Shown: positions 44,690 through 55,687, counted from the stretch's first letter. The stretch: DNA of 64,000 bases from Branchipolynoe longqiensis (GCA_030323885.1 CM059187.1:129165168-129229167), one strand, 5' to 3'. Translations and numbers: made by a program. The notes: generated from the sequence alone by a model not told the origin.

Positions 44690-44982
44690 TTGGTTGGTTT
44701 GTTGGAGGTTGAAGTCCTGGCAACATTTAAGGTAGTATCAGCCGACTTTTGACAGTGCACACTCATGGCAACTTTATAGTGGTAAATCAAGCCACCAGTG
44801 CCATGACCCAATATCCCACTCAGTCAAATTAACCACCAATCAATCAATCAATCGATATCCAACTCAATCACATTGTCCTGACACTGAGCTAACCAATCCT
44901 TGCCCTATCCTGGTAATTCAGAGCACCCGGCTAGGAAGCGACACATATCAATTGTATAAGTCATTGGTTTGACGCGACCAGT
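44690..44982 (-). mobile_element. SINE, minus, internal duplication, head lost
   Basis: TTGGTTGGTTTGTTGGAGGT, AAGTCCTGGCAACATTTAAG, ATATCCCACTCAGTCA, then an AATCAATCAATCAATCGATA insert and a second ATCCAACTCAATCACATT, ending GTTTGACGCGACCAG. Confidence 0.8.
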
Positions 44983-45667
44983 TTCTGTCAGGATGAAGCA
45001 TTTGCACCTGAACGTACAAGGTTAGTTGTGAACCAGAAATATGGTCATGAATTTTTTTTAATACAGAAAAAAAAGAAGTTTTAAACAGTGTATCGGTGAA
45101 TAGTAAAAGTGGGGTTGCGTTGGGATGGGTGGGTGGGGGAGGGGTTGGTTGGTGGTGGTGGGCTGTTATAGGAATATGTGCGGGAGAAGTAGGTACAGAT
45201 TGGTATACGGGTGAAAGTAGTGCTGGCCTGGGTGCAGTTAAGTGGTATGAGCGACAGGTGGGTGATGTATGCCCATAGAGTACTGGACCAGACACTAGTA
45301 CAGGTGTTAACCACCCTGAGTCAGGTGTGTTTTAGACTACTGGTTGGATCCTCCTTACCACCAGGGGGCGGGGCGCAGTGAGGTTGGTTACACACTGGTA
45401 GATATACCAAGACTGAGTCGTGGGATGAATCAGGGACACGGATGTTTGCTGGCTATTGCCTGCACAATGTGGTTCTCTAACCCCGCCCCTGAATGTATGT
45501 ATATGTGTGTATGTATACATATTTATATGTATAAACATGTATATCTATGCATAAGTGTATACATGGGTATATATATATATATATGTGTATGTACATGTAC
45601 ATGTGTACATGCATGTGCACATACATGTGTATCTACATCATGTGTACATACATGATGTGTAAACATG
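44983..45667. other. Intergenic stretch
   Basis: GGTGGGTGGGGGAGG words near 45127-45160 and ATGTATACATA / ACATGTACATG words at 45495-45655. No gene is supported. Confidence 0.4.
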
Positions 45668-45997
45668 TTAGTTGGTTGGTTGTTGGAGTTTTACGTTCTG
45701 GCAACATCTAGGGTTATACCAGGATAGGTGCCGACTTGTGACAGTGTGCACTCATGGCAATTTTATTGTGCTGCCCCACTGGGAATTCAGGTCGGTGGCA
45801 CCATGTCACTCATTCACAGTATGCTGACATTGAGCTAACCAGTACTTTCCCTATCCTATCAATGCCAAGCACCAGGCTAGGAAGCGACAAGTATCAATTT
45901 TAAAGTCATTGGTTTGACTCGACCGGGAACCGAACCCTGAACTCCGGACCTTCCGCATGCGAAGCCCACGCTCTATCGATTAGGCCGCCGCGCCTGG
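45668..45997 (-). mobile_element. SINE, B-type head, intact with 12-bp TSD
   Basis: TTAGTTGGTTGGTTGTTGGA tail, the full body, CTCGACCGGGAACCGAACC and the head ACGCTCTATCGATTAGGCCG ending CGCGCC. TGTGTAAACATG flanks both sides (45656-45667, 45998-46009). It is the reference copy for the B/CCAAC-tail subfamily. Confidence 0.95.
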
Positions 45998-46009
45998 TGT
46001 GTAAACATG

Positions 46010-46670
46010 CACAAATCCATACAGGGCCTTCGTGTACTGGAGGAAGTGGTCTTTATGTGGTTATTGATGAGTGCTTATGAAAAGAATAAAAGGGGGTGGG
46101 GGGTGGGGTGGGAGGTGGGGGGGGGGGGCGAGCGTGGTTGGAATAAGGCGGGGGTGAGGTGGCAGGGGCGGTGATGTACACTGAGTGTTCAGGGCAGGTG
46201 GGTGTGGGTGTGGGTGCAGACAGGTGAGTAGAAATGCAGGTAAGTAGGGGAAGGGAACATGTAGGTACTTAATACAGGTCCTACATCTTCCTCTCCAGCC
46301 CCATTAGCTGCGATGCTCGAGGCTTTATATGAAATACCATTGCGACTTTCGAATTCATTTCGTGCAATCTTCTACATTGATTCAGTTACTGTGTGGGTAT
46401 ATATATATGTATGTATATACAGTATGTATATGGGTATGCAGGTATTGCAGGTATAGCAATACCTCAGGGAGTTTGATGCCCCTGCCCTGCAGAGTTGTAA
46501 ACCACTGCCTTGTGGTACAGAACCTAAGGCTAAGGGAGCAAACCCTAAACAGAAAAGAATGTCACTGTGGCAGCATTAAGGGCGGTTGATGTATGGAACT
46601 CCCAACATCTCCCGACCAGCCACTGCAGGGACAAATAGTTTTGCGCCTGTCTTGACATGTTAATGTACAA
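46010..46670. other. G-rich and mixed stretch before the LINE
   Basis: GGGGTGGGGGGTGGGG at 46093-46130, TATATATG words near 46398-46430. The 46540-46670 part may belong to the LINE but shows no readable domain. Confidence 0.4.
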
Positions 46671-46671
46671 C

Positions 46672-47741
46672 CGCACACAAATTCCTGCTGAAGTATGGAA
46701 GCACGGAGGATACAATCTGTTCAACAGCTGGACCAACTAATCACCAATGCCTTGGAGGAGGGTTCTGTACCCCAAGCATGGAAGGATGCCAGCATTGTAA
46801 CCATCTACAAGAAAGGTGATCGAACAGAATGTGGGAACTATAGAGGAATCTCTCTTCTTTCCATAGCAGGCAAGATCTTCGCCAGGATCCTTCTCAACAG
46901 ACTATCTATTCAAATAACACTTGATTTAGTTCCGGAGTCACAGTGTGGCTTCAGAGGTAACTGGGGCACCATGGATATGATATTTTGTCTCCGACAGCTA
47001 CAAGAAAAGTGCATTGAGCAGGACCGACCACTGTTCATGGTATTTGTCGATTTCACTAAGGCATTTGATACAGTCAGGAGGACCGGCCTATGGCAGCTAC
47101 TGAGGAAGTATGGATGCCCCGAGAAGTTCACGACTATGATCGAGGCTCTACATACAGGAATAATGGCGAACGTTAGTGTTGGAGGGGAACTCTCGGAATT
47201 GTTCGGGGTTACCAATGGGGTCAAGCAAGGTTGTGTACTGGCCCCCACGCTCTTCTCCATCTTCCTATCAGCAATGCTCAACGAGGCTCTCTGAGACATG
47301 GGGGATGGCATCTATATACAGTCCAGACAGAGCGCTGACCTATTCAATGTCGCACACTTCAGAGCAAAGACCAAGACTACTCGGATACTAGTGAGAGAGC
47401 TGCTATTCGCAGATGACAGTGCACTGGTTGCCCACTCTGCTGAAGAGATCCAGAAAATAGTGGACACTTTCTCCGATGCAAAAGAAGTTTGGCCTGAAGA
47501 TGAACATCAAGAAGACGGAGGTGCTGTACCAACCCAACTCTACAAGAACCTGAGAGGAGGAGATCATGGTTGATGGAAACAAGCAGAACTCTGTTCCGGA
47601 ATTCACCTACCTCGGAAGCACTATATCACGTGATGGACGCATTGATGCTGAAATACAGAGGAGGATGGCCAAGGCTAGTGCATCCTTCGGCCGACTATGC
47701 CAGAGACTCTGTCGCATTGTGACCTACAGCTTGCTGATATA
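46672..47741 (+). pseudogene. Non-LTR retrotransposon reverse transcriptase, broken
   Basis: From ~46672 the translation enters the RT fingers, with an early frame break near 46720. The 46695-47294 frame then shows ASIVTIYKKGDRTECGNYRG, ISLLSIAGKIFARILLNRL, the motif-A segment FVDFTKAFDTVRR and NGVKQGCVLAPTLFS. A stop at 47292-47294 is followed in the same frame by FADDSALVAHSAEE, the xxDD catalytic box. A frameshift near 47480 and another stop precede FTYLGSTISRDGRIDAEIQR in a new frame. The rest is cut by a MITE at 47742. The product would have been the RT of a LINE that copies RNA into the chromosome. No endonuclease domain is in the window. Two stops and at least two frameshifts make it dead. 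I do not assign a clade. Confidence 0.9.
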
Positions 47742-47923
47742 CAGTAAAACCTCTCTAAATCGACCGACCTTGGGACCTACTTTAAGTGTTCCATTTAAGG
47801 AGGTGGTCGGATTAAGGAGTTATAATATGGTCACAATGGTATTGGTAGGAGGGACCCAAATAAAGCGATCAATATACAGGAGTGGTCGATCTGTGGAGGT
47901 GAGCGGTTAGAGAGGTTTTACTG
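47742..47923. mobile_element. CAGTAAAACC-ended MITE, copy 5, inside the LINE
   Basis: CAGTAAAACCTCTCTAAATC to GGTTAGAGAGGTTTTACTG gives clear TIRs. TA flanks both sides (47740-47741, 47924-47925). The interior has GACCTTGGGACCTACTTTAA and AATAAAGCGATCAATATA. CAG-ended TIRs with TA targets are known for pogo/Tigger elements of the Tc1/mariner group. The 182-base copy has no coding capacity. Confidence 0.9.
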
Positions 47924-47925
47924 TA

Positions 47926-48211
47926 TATATAATATATCAATGTGTTGGAGCGAGTGGTACAGGCGTCATGCAAAACTAGGCGAGAACGAAGTGGCAGGTG
48001 GCACCCCAAGTCGAGGCTGAAGGCCTGACCAGTAGATGACTGGAGGAGTGTCAGTTAGTTGGTGTAGTGTCAAGTTGATATGGACATATGTAATCGGTTT
48101 CCGGATAATTATACTCGCATAATTGCTTATACAGCACATATATACATCCATATATATGTATATGTATAATATATATATATATAATATACTTATATATAAT
48201 ATAAGTATCAT
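47926..48211. other. Post-insertion stretch
   Basis: May include LINE remnants, but no domain is readable. TATATATAT words lie near 48150-48200. Confidence 0.35.
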
Positions 48212-48264
48212 GGGGTGACCTTAGATGCTGCCAGGACGTAAAACTCCAACGATCAACCAACCAA
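48212..48264 (+). mobile_element. Isolated SINE 3' tail
   Basis: GTGACCTTAGATGCTGCCAG, GACGTAAAACTCCAACGATC and AACCAACC. Confidence 0.8.
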
Positions 48265-48620
48265 TTATATATATATAGATATCCATATAAATTTATGTGT
48301 GCGCGTGATGCCTTCCTTGCCTTACTTTCCTTAGAAACACTACCAGGAAGTACATTCAAATAGATGGACAAGATTTCCGCAACATGCCCACACAATCCAC
48401 CCCCCCCCCCCATCCCCACCATATACAAAATGCCAATGGCTTCATGGGACTATTGATGTGGCTATTATTTTATCTGGAACAAGGATATAAAATAGGCTTG
48501 TGCACACTCAAGTGCTTGGCTAGACGTGTCACGCATACGGGCCGGTGAGTATGGAGGAGGGGTGTTTTTAAGGGAATATTGCAGTGCCCAGGGGTGAGTG
48601 AGCCTACCCATACACACACA

Positions 48621-48678
<58 letters not shown>

Positions 48679-48921
48679 CATATATATACATATATATATA
48701 TATATATCTAAAGGCTTATGCATATTCACGCATGTAATGTTTGCATTCTGTGTGTATTACTATTAGTATTGTAGGCCTGCATACATTATTATTTATATGT
48801 ATATATATAATATTAATACATATACACCCACCCATTGTCGTTGCCATTAATCATTTCCACCACCATTAACCCCCAACAACAATAGCCCACTACATCATGT
48901 GTATATCAGACATAGTATATG

Positions 48922-48978
<57 letters not shown>

Positions 48979-49090
48979 CATATATATATAAGGGGGGGCT
49001 GTTGTTGGATGGGGCGGGGTGGAGAGGAGAATGGGAAAGGGCAGTGAGTGTGTTGCCACGCAGGCAGAGAGACTCCGTGGATCGTCAGCG
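48265..49090. other. Intergenic stretch with TA arrays
   Basis: A C-run at 48400-48411, TATATATA at 48615-48705 and 48925-48990, G-rich from 48991. No gene. Confidence 0.45.
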
Positions 49091-49102
49091 TGACAGTGGC
49101 GG

Positions 49103-49495
49103 CATGTGTGTGTGTGTGTGTGTGTGTGGCGGGGGGGTGGGGGTCTGAGGGAGCGGGCAGCTGAAGAGAGGCTTTGCGGGTGGGAGGGGAGGAGAGGACG
49201 TGGGAGGGTGGTCAGAGAGGGAGGGGGAGGAGGGAGAAGGGAGAAGGGTCTGAGGGTGGGGGGGGGGGAAGGAGACGGGTCTGAGGGTGGTGGGAGGAGG
49301 GAGAAGGGTCTGAGCATGGGGGGGGGGGGGGAGAAGGGTCTGAGGATGGGGGGAGGAGGAAGCGTAGTATGAGGGTGCTCTGAGGGTTGGGGAGAAGGAA
49401 GGGTGTTTGTGGGTGAGGGAGGAGGGGGGGGGGGGAGATCTGAGGGCAGTGGTGGGCTGGGGCGGGGGGGTTAGAGGAGAAGGAGGAGGTCTACC
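49103..49495. repeat. (TG)n plus GGGAGAAGGGTCTGAGG minisatellite
   Basis: (TG)n into a G-run at 49103-49140, then GGGAGAAGGGTCTGAG units near 49235, 49300 and 49330 with variants to 49450. The minus strand reads as Pro/Ser/Leu frames. Confidence 0.85.
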
Positions 49496-50160
49496 CATGG
49501 CGTGTGGATATTTACTTCTAGACCGGCTCGACCGGTCAGTATTGACCGTACCGACGGGCAGACAGGCGCCAGGTGAGACTGGTCAAACAGCACGGTTCAC
49601 CCGCTAGGTGGTGGCCGCTGCAAGGCGTGTGGCCGCCTACCATCTACCGCTTCCGCCGTCACCATCCTCTCCACTGACCGGACGGGGGAGGGGGGGGGGT
49701 GTGTGTGTGTGTGTCAAGGATTCCACTTGGTGAGCATCTGGGGCTTGTTGGTCAGTTTGGTTCGAGTAGGAGTGTGTGTGATTGTGAGGGGGTGTGTGGG
49801 GGTGGCGGTTGTGGTGTGTGTGTGGTGTGGGAGAGTGAGTGGTGGGGAGTATGGGGGGGGGGGTGGCTTCGGGGTATGTGGGAGTGGGATGAGGGATCGT
49901 AACTCCGTTGGATTGGTTTGAACTCACCTCCCTCCCACGATATGTCCACTCCTATTTCCCTCCGACCACCCACACCCACACCCACACCCACACCCACACC
50001 CCCCACGTTTTCCTTCTCCCCTCTCTCCCTAAGCCAAACATCTCTTGTGCGCCCGATTAAGGGCATTCTTGCCCAGCTTTATCGTTGGGTGTCAGTGCGT
50101 TGGGTGTTAGTGCCTGGTGTCAGTACGTCCTTATCAATATACACTGGTCGTAGCAACCCG
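49496..50160. other. GC-rich stretch, G-run/(TG)n, CACACC run
   Basis: CGACCGGTC-type words at 49525-49560, a G-run followed by (TG)n at 49684-49713, GTGTGGTGTG words to 49870, and ACCCACACCCACACC at 49965-50000. No gene is supported. Confidence 0.4.
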
Positions 50161-50164
50161 AAGC

Positions 50165-50486
50165 GATGACCTCCACCCTCACCCCCACCTCCACCTCCAC
50201 TTCCACACCCACACACACACACTCCTTCACTCCTACACCCACATCCACACTTACATTCACATCCACACTCCTACACACCTACATCCATATCCACACTCCT
50301 ACACACCTACATCCACACCCACATCCACAGCCACAACCACACCTATGCCCACACCCGCACCCAACCCCATACCCAAACCCATACTCACATCCATGCCCAC
50401 ACCCATACACACACCAATACCCATACCCGTACCCGATCAAACACCCTGCACCCGCGCCCACATCCACATCCACATCCATCCCCATC

Positions 50487-50544
<58 letters not shown>

Positions 50545-50636
50545 CACCCACACCCATACCCATACCCATACCTATACCCACACACACCCACATTCACGCA
50601 CATCCACACCCATCCACACCCTCCCCCCCCCCCCGC
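50165..50636. repeat. CCACATCC / CCCATACCCATA array
   Basis: CACACTCCTACACACCTACA duplicates near 50260 and 50292, then tight ACCCAT hexamers at 50478-50580 and a C-run at 50621-50633. His/Pro and Gly/Met frames are repeat translations. Confidence 0.9.
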
Positions 50637-50654
50637 AACACACACTCACGGTCA

Positions 50655-50776
50655 CCACTCCTCAATAGCCGTGCCAGATCCTTCAACTCCTCAATAGCCG
50701 TTTCCAGATCCTTCAACTCCTCAATAGCCGTTTCCAGATCCTTCAACTCTTCAATAGCCGTTTCCAGATCCTTCAT
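50655..50776 (-). repeat. 30-bp x4 repeat in an open frame (KDLETAIEEL)
   Basis: CTCAATAGCC starts recur at 50661, 50690, 50720 and 50750, a 30-base unit (the first is 29). On the minus strand from an ATG at 50776 it reads KDLETAIEEL repeated, an acidic amphipathic helix-like decapeptide, and the frame continues to 50594. A GTGAGT donor-like word follows the last unit on that strand. It may be a small repeat-encoding exon or a minisatellite that happens to be in frame. Confidence 0.5.
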
Positions 50777-51035
50777 TCTGTACCTGTCGGCGTCATGTAT
50801 ATCGTGGTAAGACAGACACTGACAGGCAGAGGTTCGCAGTGCGCCGTGCTGAGGTTGACAGTAGGAAAGCCTTGGAGGCAGGCTGAAGTTACAGAGTTTT
50901 GGTGTGGTGAAGACGGTCGATTAACTGCAATGGAACGTGGGTCAGGCCACACACACACACAGACAACCACGCGCGCGCACACTTACAAATGCACATGCAC
51001 ATATATACAACCAGAGGTAGACACACATACATATA
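50777..51035. other. Unique stretch with CA words
   Basis: CACACACACA near 50950-50960 and GCGCGCGCACAC near 50971. No gene is supported. Confidence 0.4.
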
Positions 51036-52089
51036 TCGAGTCAAACCAATGACTTAAAAATGTATACTTGTCGCTTCCTAGCCTGGCGCTCAGCATTATT
51101 TGGATAGGGCAAGGACTGGTTGGCCCAGTGTCAGGCTAATGTGACTGAGTGGGATATCAGGTCATGGTTTATGAGAAAAGAACTACTAAAAAAACTGCAA
51201 ACACTGCAGAACAGAGCCCTAAAAATCTGTCTAAGAGTAGACAATCTGCACCCCACCTATGACATACATTAAAAAAAACTAAGTGAAATTACTTGAAAAT
51301 AGGAGACTAATTCATTTGAAAACATTAGCATATAGCTATAGTCAAAACAATAAACTCCTAACAAAACCACAAAGGGCTACTAGAGCAAATAATGCACCAC
51401 TACTAAAGCAGACCAGAAGCCAAATAAAAGCTCATGAGAGAAGCACGCTGGAAATGTCTGCCAAGGTGTGGAATGCCCAAACGGTAAAGGAACGACAAAT
51501 TCCTGACCTAAAAACTTACAAAAAATATGTGCAAAATAAGGCTAAGAAACAATCCCCCACTAAGCTGCACTGCAAAGGGGCATGTGATATGTCACGGCCC
51601 ACCAGCGGGACGCCCAATGGAAGGTAACCATGCCACAAGTAGGCAGATAACACACCACACAGCTACGTACAAGCCTATGATATGTAAATAGGAGTAGGCT
51701 AGTCTAATAATAAGAGTAGAAAATTAAATACATATCTGCCAAGAAAATTAAAAAAAACTAACATAGGCTACTAACCATACCAGCCAATTATCTATCTGCT
51801 ACTGAAATGCAGGCAATCAACTACCTTATCAGCAGCTAGTGTGTGTAAGATAACACCAACACTCCAACTGGCCAGCATTGAAAACAAGCTTGGGTACCCG
51901 GGCATATATGCTATGGACAGTATAAATACAGCCTCAATAAAAAATAAAAAAGTTAAATGGTGCTGGGAACCTGGTCTCCCAATGTGGCAGCACTATAATA
52001 TTGCCATGCGTGCACACTGTCATAAGTCAATAACCGTCCTGATATGGCATGATATGTTGCTAGGAAGTAAAACAATAACGAACAAACAC
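51036..52089 (+). mobile_element. SINE split by a LINE 3' end
   Basis: 51036-51168 holds TCGAGTCAAACCAATGACTT to GGGATATCAGGTCATGGT; 51957-52089 resumes ATGGTGCTGGGAACCTGGTC to AAGTAAAACAATAACGAACA. The tRNA head is missing. ATGGT is present on both sides of the insert, a possible short TSD. Confidence 0.85.
51169..51956 (+). pseudogene. LINE 3' end with RT tail fragment, inserted in a SINE
   Basis: The insert begins with codons reading ELLKKLQTLQNRALKICLRV, the helix just after the RT domain in several LINE families. A break near 51270 follows, then a 114-codon frame (51283-51627) with LLENRRLIHLKTLAYSYSQN, ERSTLEMSAKVWNAQTVKER and PDLKTYKKYVQNKAKKQ, again typical of the extreme RT C-terminus. 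About 330 bases of 3' UTR follow, ending AATAAAAAATAAAAAAGTTA, an A-rich tail. The catalytic domain is absent, so it is a 5'-truncated dead copy, of a different lineage from the 46.7-kb LINE judging by these tail sequences. Confidence 0.85.
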
Positions 52090-52267
52090 ACAATCGCATA
52101 TACATCACATATATACATAGCACTGCACACATGCATCCTTATCTACACGTGTATGCATCGACAAAGAACCATGCCAACCCACTCAGACACACAGTCATAC
52201 GCATCCACAGAGCTAGATACATGCCTTCACACATATACACAGACACAGAGGGATACACCCATTATGC

Positions 52268-52448
52268 ATGCACATATACATACATACATACATACATGCA
52301 TGCATGCATACATACATACATACATACATACATACATGAATGCATGCATGCATGCATGCATGCATACATACATACATACATACATACATACATACATACA
52401 TACATACGTACATACATACATACATACATACATACATACATACATACA

Positions 52449-52478
<30 letters not shown>
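52268..52478. repeat. (CATA)n with CATG interruptions
   Basis: A tetranucleotide array of ~52 units. CATG units cluster at ~52297-52307 and 52336-52362. Confidence 0.95.
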
Positions 52479-52479
<1 letters not shown>

Positions 52480-52489
52480 GGATGCCAGT

Positions 52490-53265
52490 TGTATATGCAT
52501 TATGACCGATCTCAAGTGATTTCTAGGACTCGTAAATACTTTTAGAGTCTGTACCATTTTAGGAGTTCTCAACATTTATAAAATGTCTAAAACCTTGGGT
52601 CCTAGGCTAAGTTATTGTTGAGTTCACATTTTTGCCAAATATGGTTCATTGTTATTTGCTATAATAATAATGTTTGAGCTGTTCCAGTGTATGTATGGGC
52701 TCAATATAATATAGAATTGTTATCCAATCGTTGTCCAATCTATTTTAAAATGAGTTTATTTTTGGTGCCACAATATGCAGTCACACAAAGCCAGAAGCAA
52801 CCACACAGGAAATGCAACTGAAGTGATGGTGGAGCAGACTGAGTTTCATGCATTTTATGAAACGTGGTTATAATAGGTAGTTGGCCCGAGCTTAACAGTT
52901 CTTTGTATGTGTGTGTGTGGGCGGGGTGTGTGTGTGTCTAGTCACGTGACATGGAACCGCAGGGTGTACCACGTGATCTCCAGGGTGCACTGCGGTGCTG
53001 ACCCCCTAGGGGCCACCCCGGTGACCAGGTCATTAGACAAAATAAAATGTCACGTGATTAGATCACCTCAGCTAATTAATATCTCTCAGAATCAGAGATC
53101 TTGCGATTGTTAGTTTACTTATTGTAGCATGCACCGCTCAAAAATAAAAAGGTCAAATACAAACACCTTCATGGACAACTACACGACATTTATTGGCGTT
53201 CCTATATATATATATATCAATTAATTATATTATACATATATATATATATATATATATAATCGGTT
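52490..53265. other. AT-rich then GC-richer stretch
   Basis: No gene is seen. (TG)n with GGGCGGGG at 52906-52937 precedes the CACGTG cluster. TATATATA runs lie at 53203-53217 and 53238-53258. Confidence 0.45.
52941..53056. promoter_or_regulatory. Cluster of three CACGTG E-boxes
   Basis: GTCACGTGAC (52941-52950), CCACGTGATC (52969-52978) and GTCACGTGAT (53049-53058) fall within 118 bases. GTCACGTGAC is the preferred site of USF/TFE/MITF-type bHLH-zip factors. No start codon or transcript evidence is available, so function is a guess. Confidence 0.3.
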
Positions 53266-53270
53266 ATATG

Positions 53271-53587
53271 TTGGTTGGTTGTTGGAATTTGACGTCCTGG
53301 TAACATTCAATATCATATAAGAATGGGTACCGGCTTGTAGCAGTACGTAATCATGGGGACTTTATAGTGCTGCCCGATTCGAGACCAGGCTACCAGCACC
53401 ATGACATTACATCCCACTCAGTCACATTATCCTGACACTGAACCAACCAGGTCTTGCACTATCCTAAAAATGCCAAACGCCTGGCTAGGAAATGACAAGT
53501 ATCAATATTTAACTCATTGGTTTGACTCAACCAGGATTCGAACCCGTTGGCTCAAACCCCACGATCTACCAACACGGGAGCCAGCCC
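53271..53587 (-). mobile_element. SINE, A-type head with CCAAC-type tail
   Basis: TTGGTTGGTTGTTGGAATTT tail, GACGTCCTGGTAACATTC, the body, then GACTCAACCAGGATTCGAAC and CCACGATCTACCAACACGGG, an A-type head. Other A-heads with visible tails end in CAACAACAAAC, so this looks chimeric. Confidence 0.85.
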
Positions 53588-53960
53588 CATACCATAAACC
53601 ACAGGTAATCCCTGCATTGTATAAAAACAAACGTTTGAGTGAAAAACACCCTTGTCACACATTCATGAACTACCTATATTTGGGGTAATTGTATTGGTTT
53701 GTGGCGGTATTCAAACCACACCATCAGAATTAGTTAGGGCTAATATTAATGGACTTAACCCAACTGTGATAAATTGACTGTGTTGGACTCACCTGCACCT
53801 CTCCACACCCACACGCACCCCCTACCCCAATTGTCGATGTTTCGACCAGATTGCATTGCCTGCGCGTTAGTAGCTCAGACTGGCCCTCACACGTGAGAGT
53901 GTGGTGCGTGTGTGTCTGGGGGGGGGGGGGGTGGTATCGGCTTGTCGGCGGGGTTAGTTT
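53588..53960. other. Unique stretch with a G-run
   Basis: G-run at 53919-53931. No gene is supported. Confidence 0.4.
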
Positions 53961-54084
53961 GATCCCTTCAGCCTTGACCTCTCGACGACAAAAGGAGGCG
54001 CCAAGAGGGACACCATTCTTGTAGATGTCTTCGCCGCCAGAGGCGCCCCGAGCGCCGACAGGTGGTCGGCGAGGTGTCGTTACC

Positions 54085-54655
54085 CCCGCCCCCCTCCTCT
54101 CCCCGTCTCCCTCCACCTTCCACTCCACCTTCCCCTCCTGTCGCCCCATTCCACCACCTTCCTCCACCCAGTCCCCCCTCCCTCTCCCCTCCCCCTCACT
54201 TTCGCCCACCTCCCCATCCCCTCCCCAGTCCCCCACTCTCCCTCCCTCTCCCCTCCCCTCCCACTTCCCTTCCCTTCCCTTCCCCTCCACTCCCTTCCTC
54301 CTCTCCCCTCCCCTCTCATTTCCCCTTGCTTCCGCCTCCTGTCCCCTCCCCTCCCCCTCCCCCTCCACCTCCCCGTCTCCTGCACCTTCCCCTCCTCTCG
54401 CCGATTTCCACCACCGTCCCCTCCCCTCTTCCTCCACACATTCCCCACTTCTTCTCCCTTTCCCTCCTTCCCTCCCCCTCCTCCCCTCCTCCCACACCCT
54501 CCCTATTCCCTCCGCATTCCCCCTCACACTCCTCCCCACATCCACATCCCCTCCTTACTCCCCCCCTCTCCACCTCCCCATTCCCCTCCCCAGTCCCCAT
54601 TCCCCCTCCCAACCCCCTCACTCCCGCCTCCGCCCCCGCCCTCCCCCCTCATTTA
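54085..54655. repeat. Polypyrimidine block (CCCTCCCC)
   Basis: About 570 bases of CCCCTCCC, CTTCCCC and CTCCTCC words. Ser/Pro frames on plus and Gly/Arg/Glu frames on minus are its translation. Confidence 0.9.
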
Positions 54656-54990
54656 CTGGGCACTAACACACCCGATCTCAGCGCCACCTGTACGCTGACA
54701 AACCCACCAAAATAAAACCTCACCAATATGTTTCGCCCCCCTCCCCCTCTCTTCTTCTGATGCAGGCAGTCATTTATCAGAGAAATACCCCCTCCCTCTT
54801 TTCTCCAGCTAGTTTTTGTTCAGAGGCTACTCTGAAATGGTTCTTAAATTATGAAACTGGGGCATCGTGGTCTCTCATAGCAGTTGCTCGCTCACATGGA
54901 GAGATGTTGGCATGATTCGCGTGAGGTGAATTGTTAGTCGCACTGGTCTCGTACCTGACCGTAAATTACCCTGTCAGCGAAGCCCCAGTA
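54656..54990. other. Unique stretch
   Basis: No gene or element is recognised. Confidence 0.35.
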
Positions 54991-54992
54991 TC

Positions 54993-55120
54993 GGTGGTGG
55001 TTGTGTGGTGGTGGTGGCGGTGTCTGTTGTGTGGTGGTGGTGGCGGTGTCAGTGGCGGTGTCGGTGGTGGTGTCGGTGGTGGTGGTGGTGGTGTCGGTGG
55101 TGGTGGTGGTGGTTGTGGCA
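54993..55120. repeat. GGTGGTGTCGGTGG array
   Basis: GGTGGTGGTGGCGGTGTC is duplicated near 55006 and 55034, followed by GTCGGTGGTGGTGGTGG units. Confidence 0.9.
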
Positions 55121-55395
55121 TGACTTGCTTGATTCTTCGTTCGACCACGCAGCAACTCATCGTTCCCAACTACCTACCGGTTCTCCCACGCGAACTTTAA
55201 ACAAACAAAAAAAGGGAGGAACATATAAAAAAAATTAAAAGAAATATATATAATAATATAAAAAACAAAGAGAGTATCTGCAAACTACCTATTTCATGAT
55301 AGAAGCAGTCTTTGGAAATATATCTTACTAATCGTCTCTCAGAAAGACATGACTCCAGAGAGGGTCAGACCTTGTGGGTTGTACATGTATAATAT

Positions 55396-55686
55396 AAAGC
55401 TACGTAGTCAAATGAAAGCACCACCTTTTCAAAGCCAAAACGCGTAGCTAGATTTGATTGTATGTATATATATAGCCTGGTTGTGTGTTATATTGTATAT
55501 ATATGCAATATAGATCCTGGTACATTTATCAAAAATGGAATAAAATACCAAGACCATGTTTCTGCCGGTACCTGCGGTATCACTATAACATCAGACTATT
55601 TACATGCACACCAACAATTGATGTTTGCATGTTTTCACTCAAATATCTCTTTATGTTAGCCTTTTGAAATACGTTACTTAAACCTA
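55396..55686 (+). mobile_element. GCATAGTCCGATG element, decayed plus copy
   Basis: AAGCTACGTAGTCAAATGAA, AGCTAGATTTGATTG, TTTGCATGTTTTCACTCAAA and TATCTCTTTATGTTAGCC follow the family order loosely. Confidence 0.45.
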
Positions 55687-55687
55687 A

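Noticed and set aside
46910..47311. Minus-strand 133-codon frame
   Set aside because: Shadow of the reverse-transcriptase frame on the plus strand, which carries the recognisable motifs.
50166..50810. 214-codon frame over the ACCCAT array
   Set aside because: Most of it is the hexamer array; the 3' part is the 30-bp repeat read on the wrong strand.
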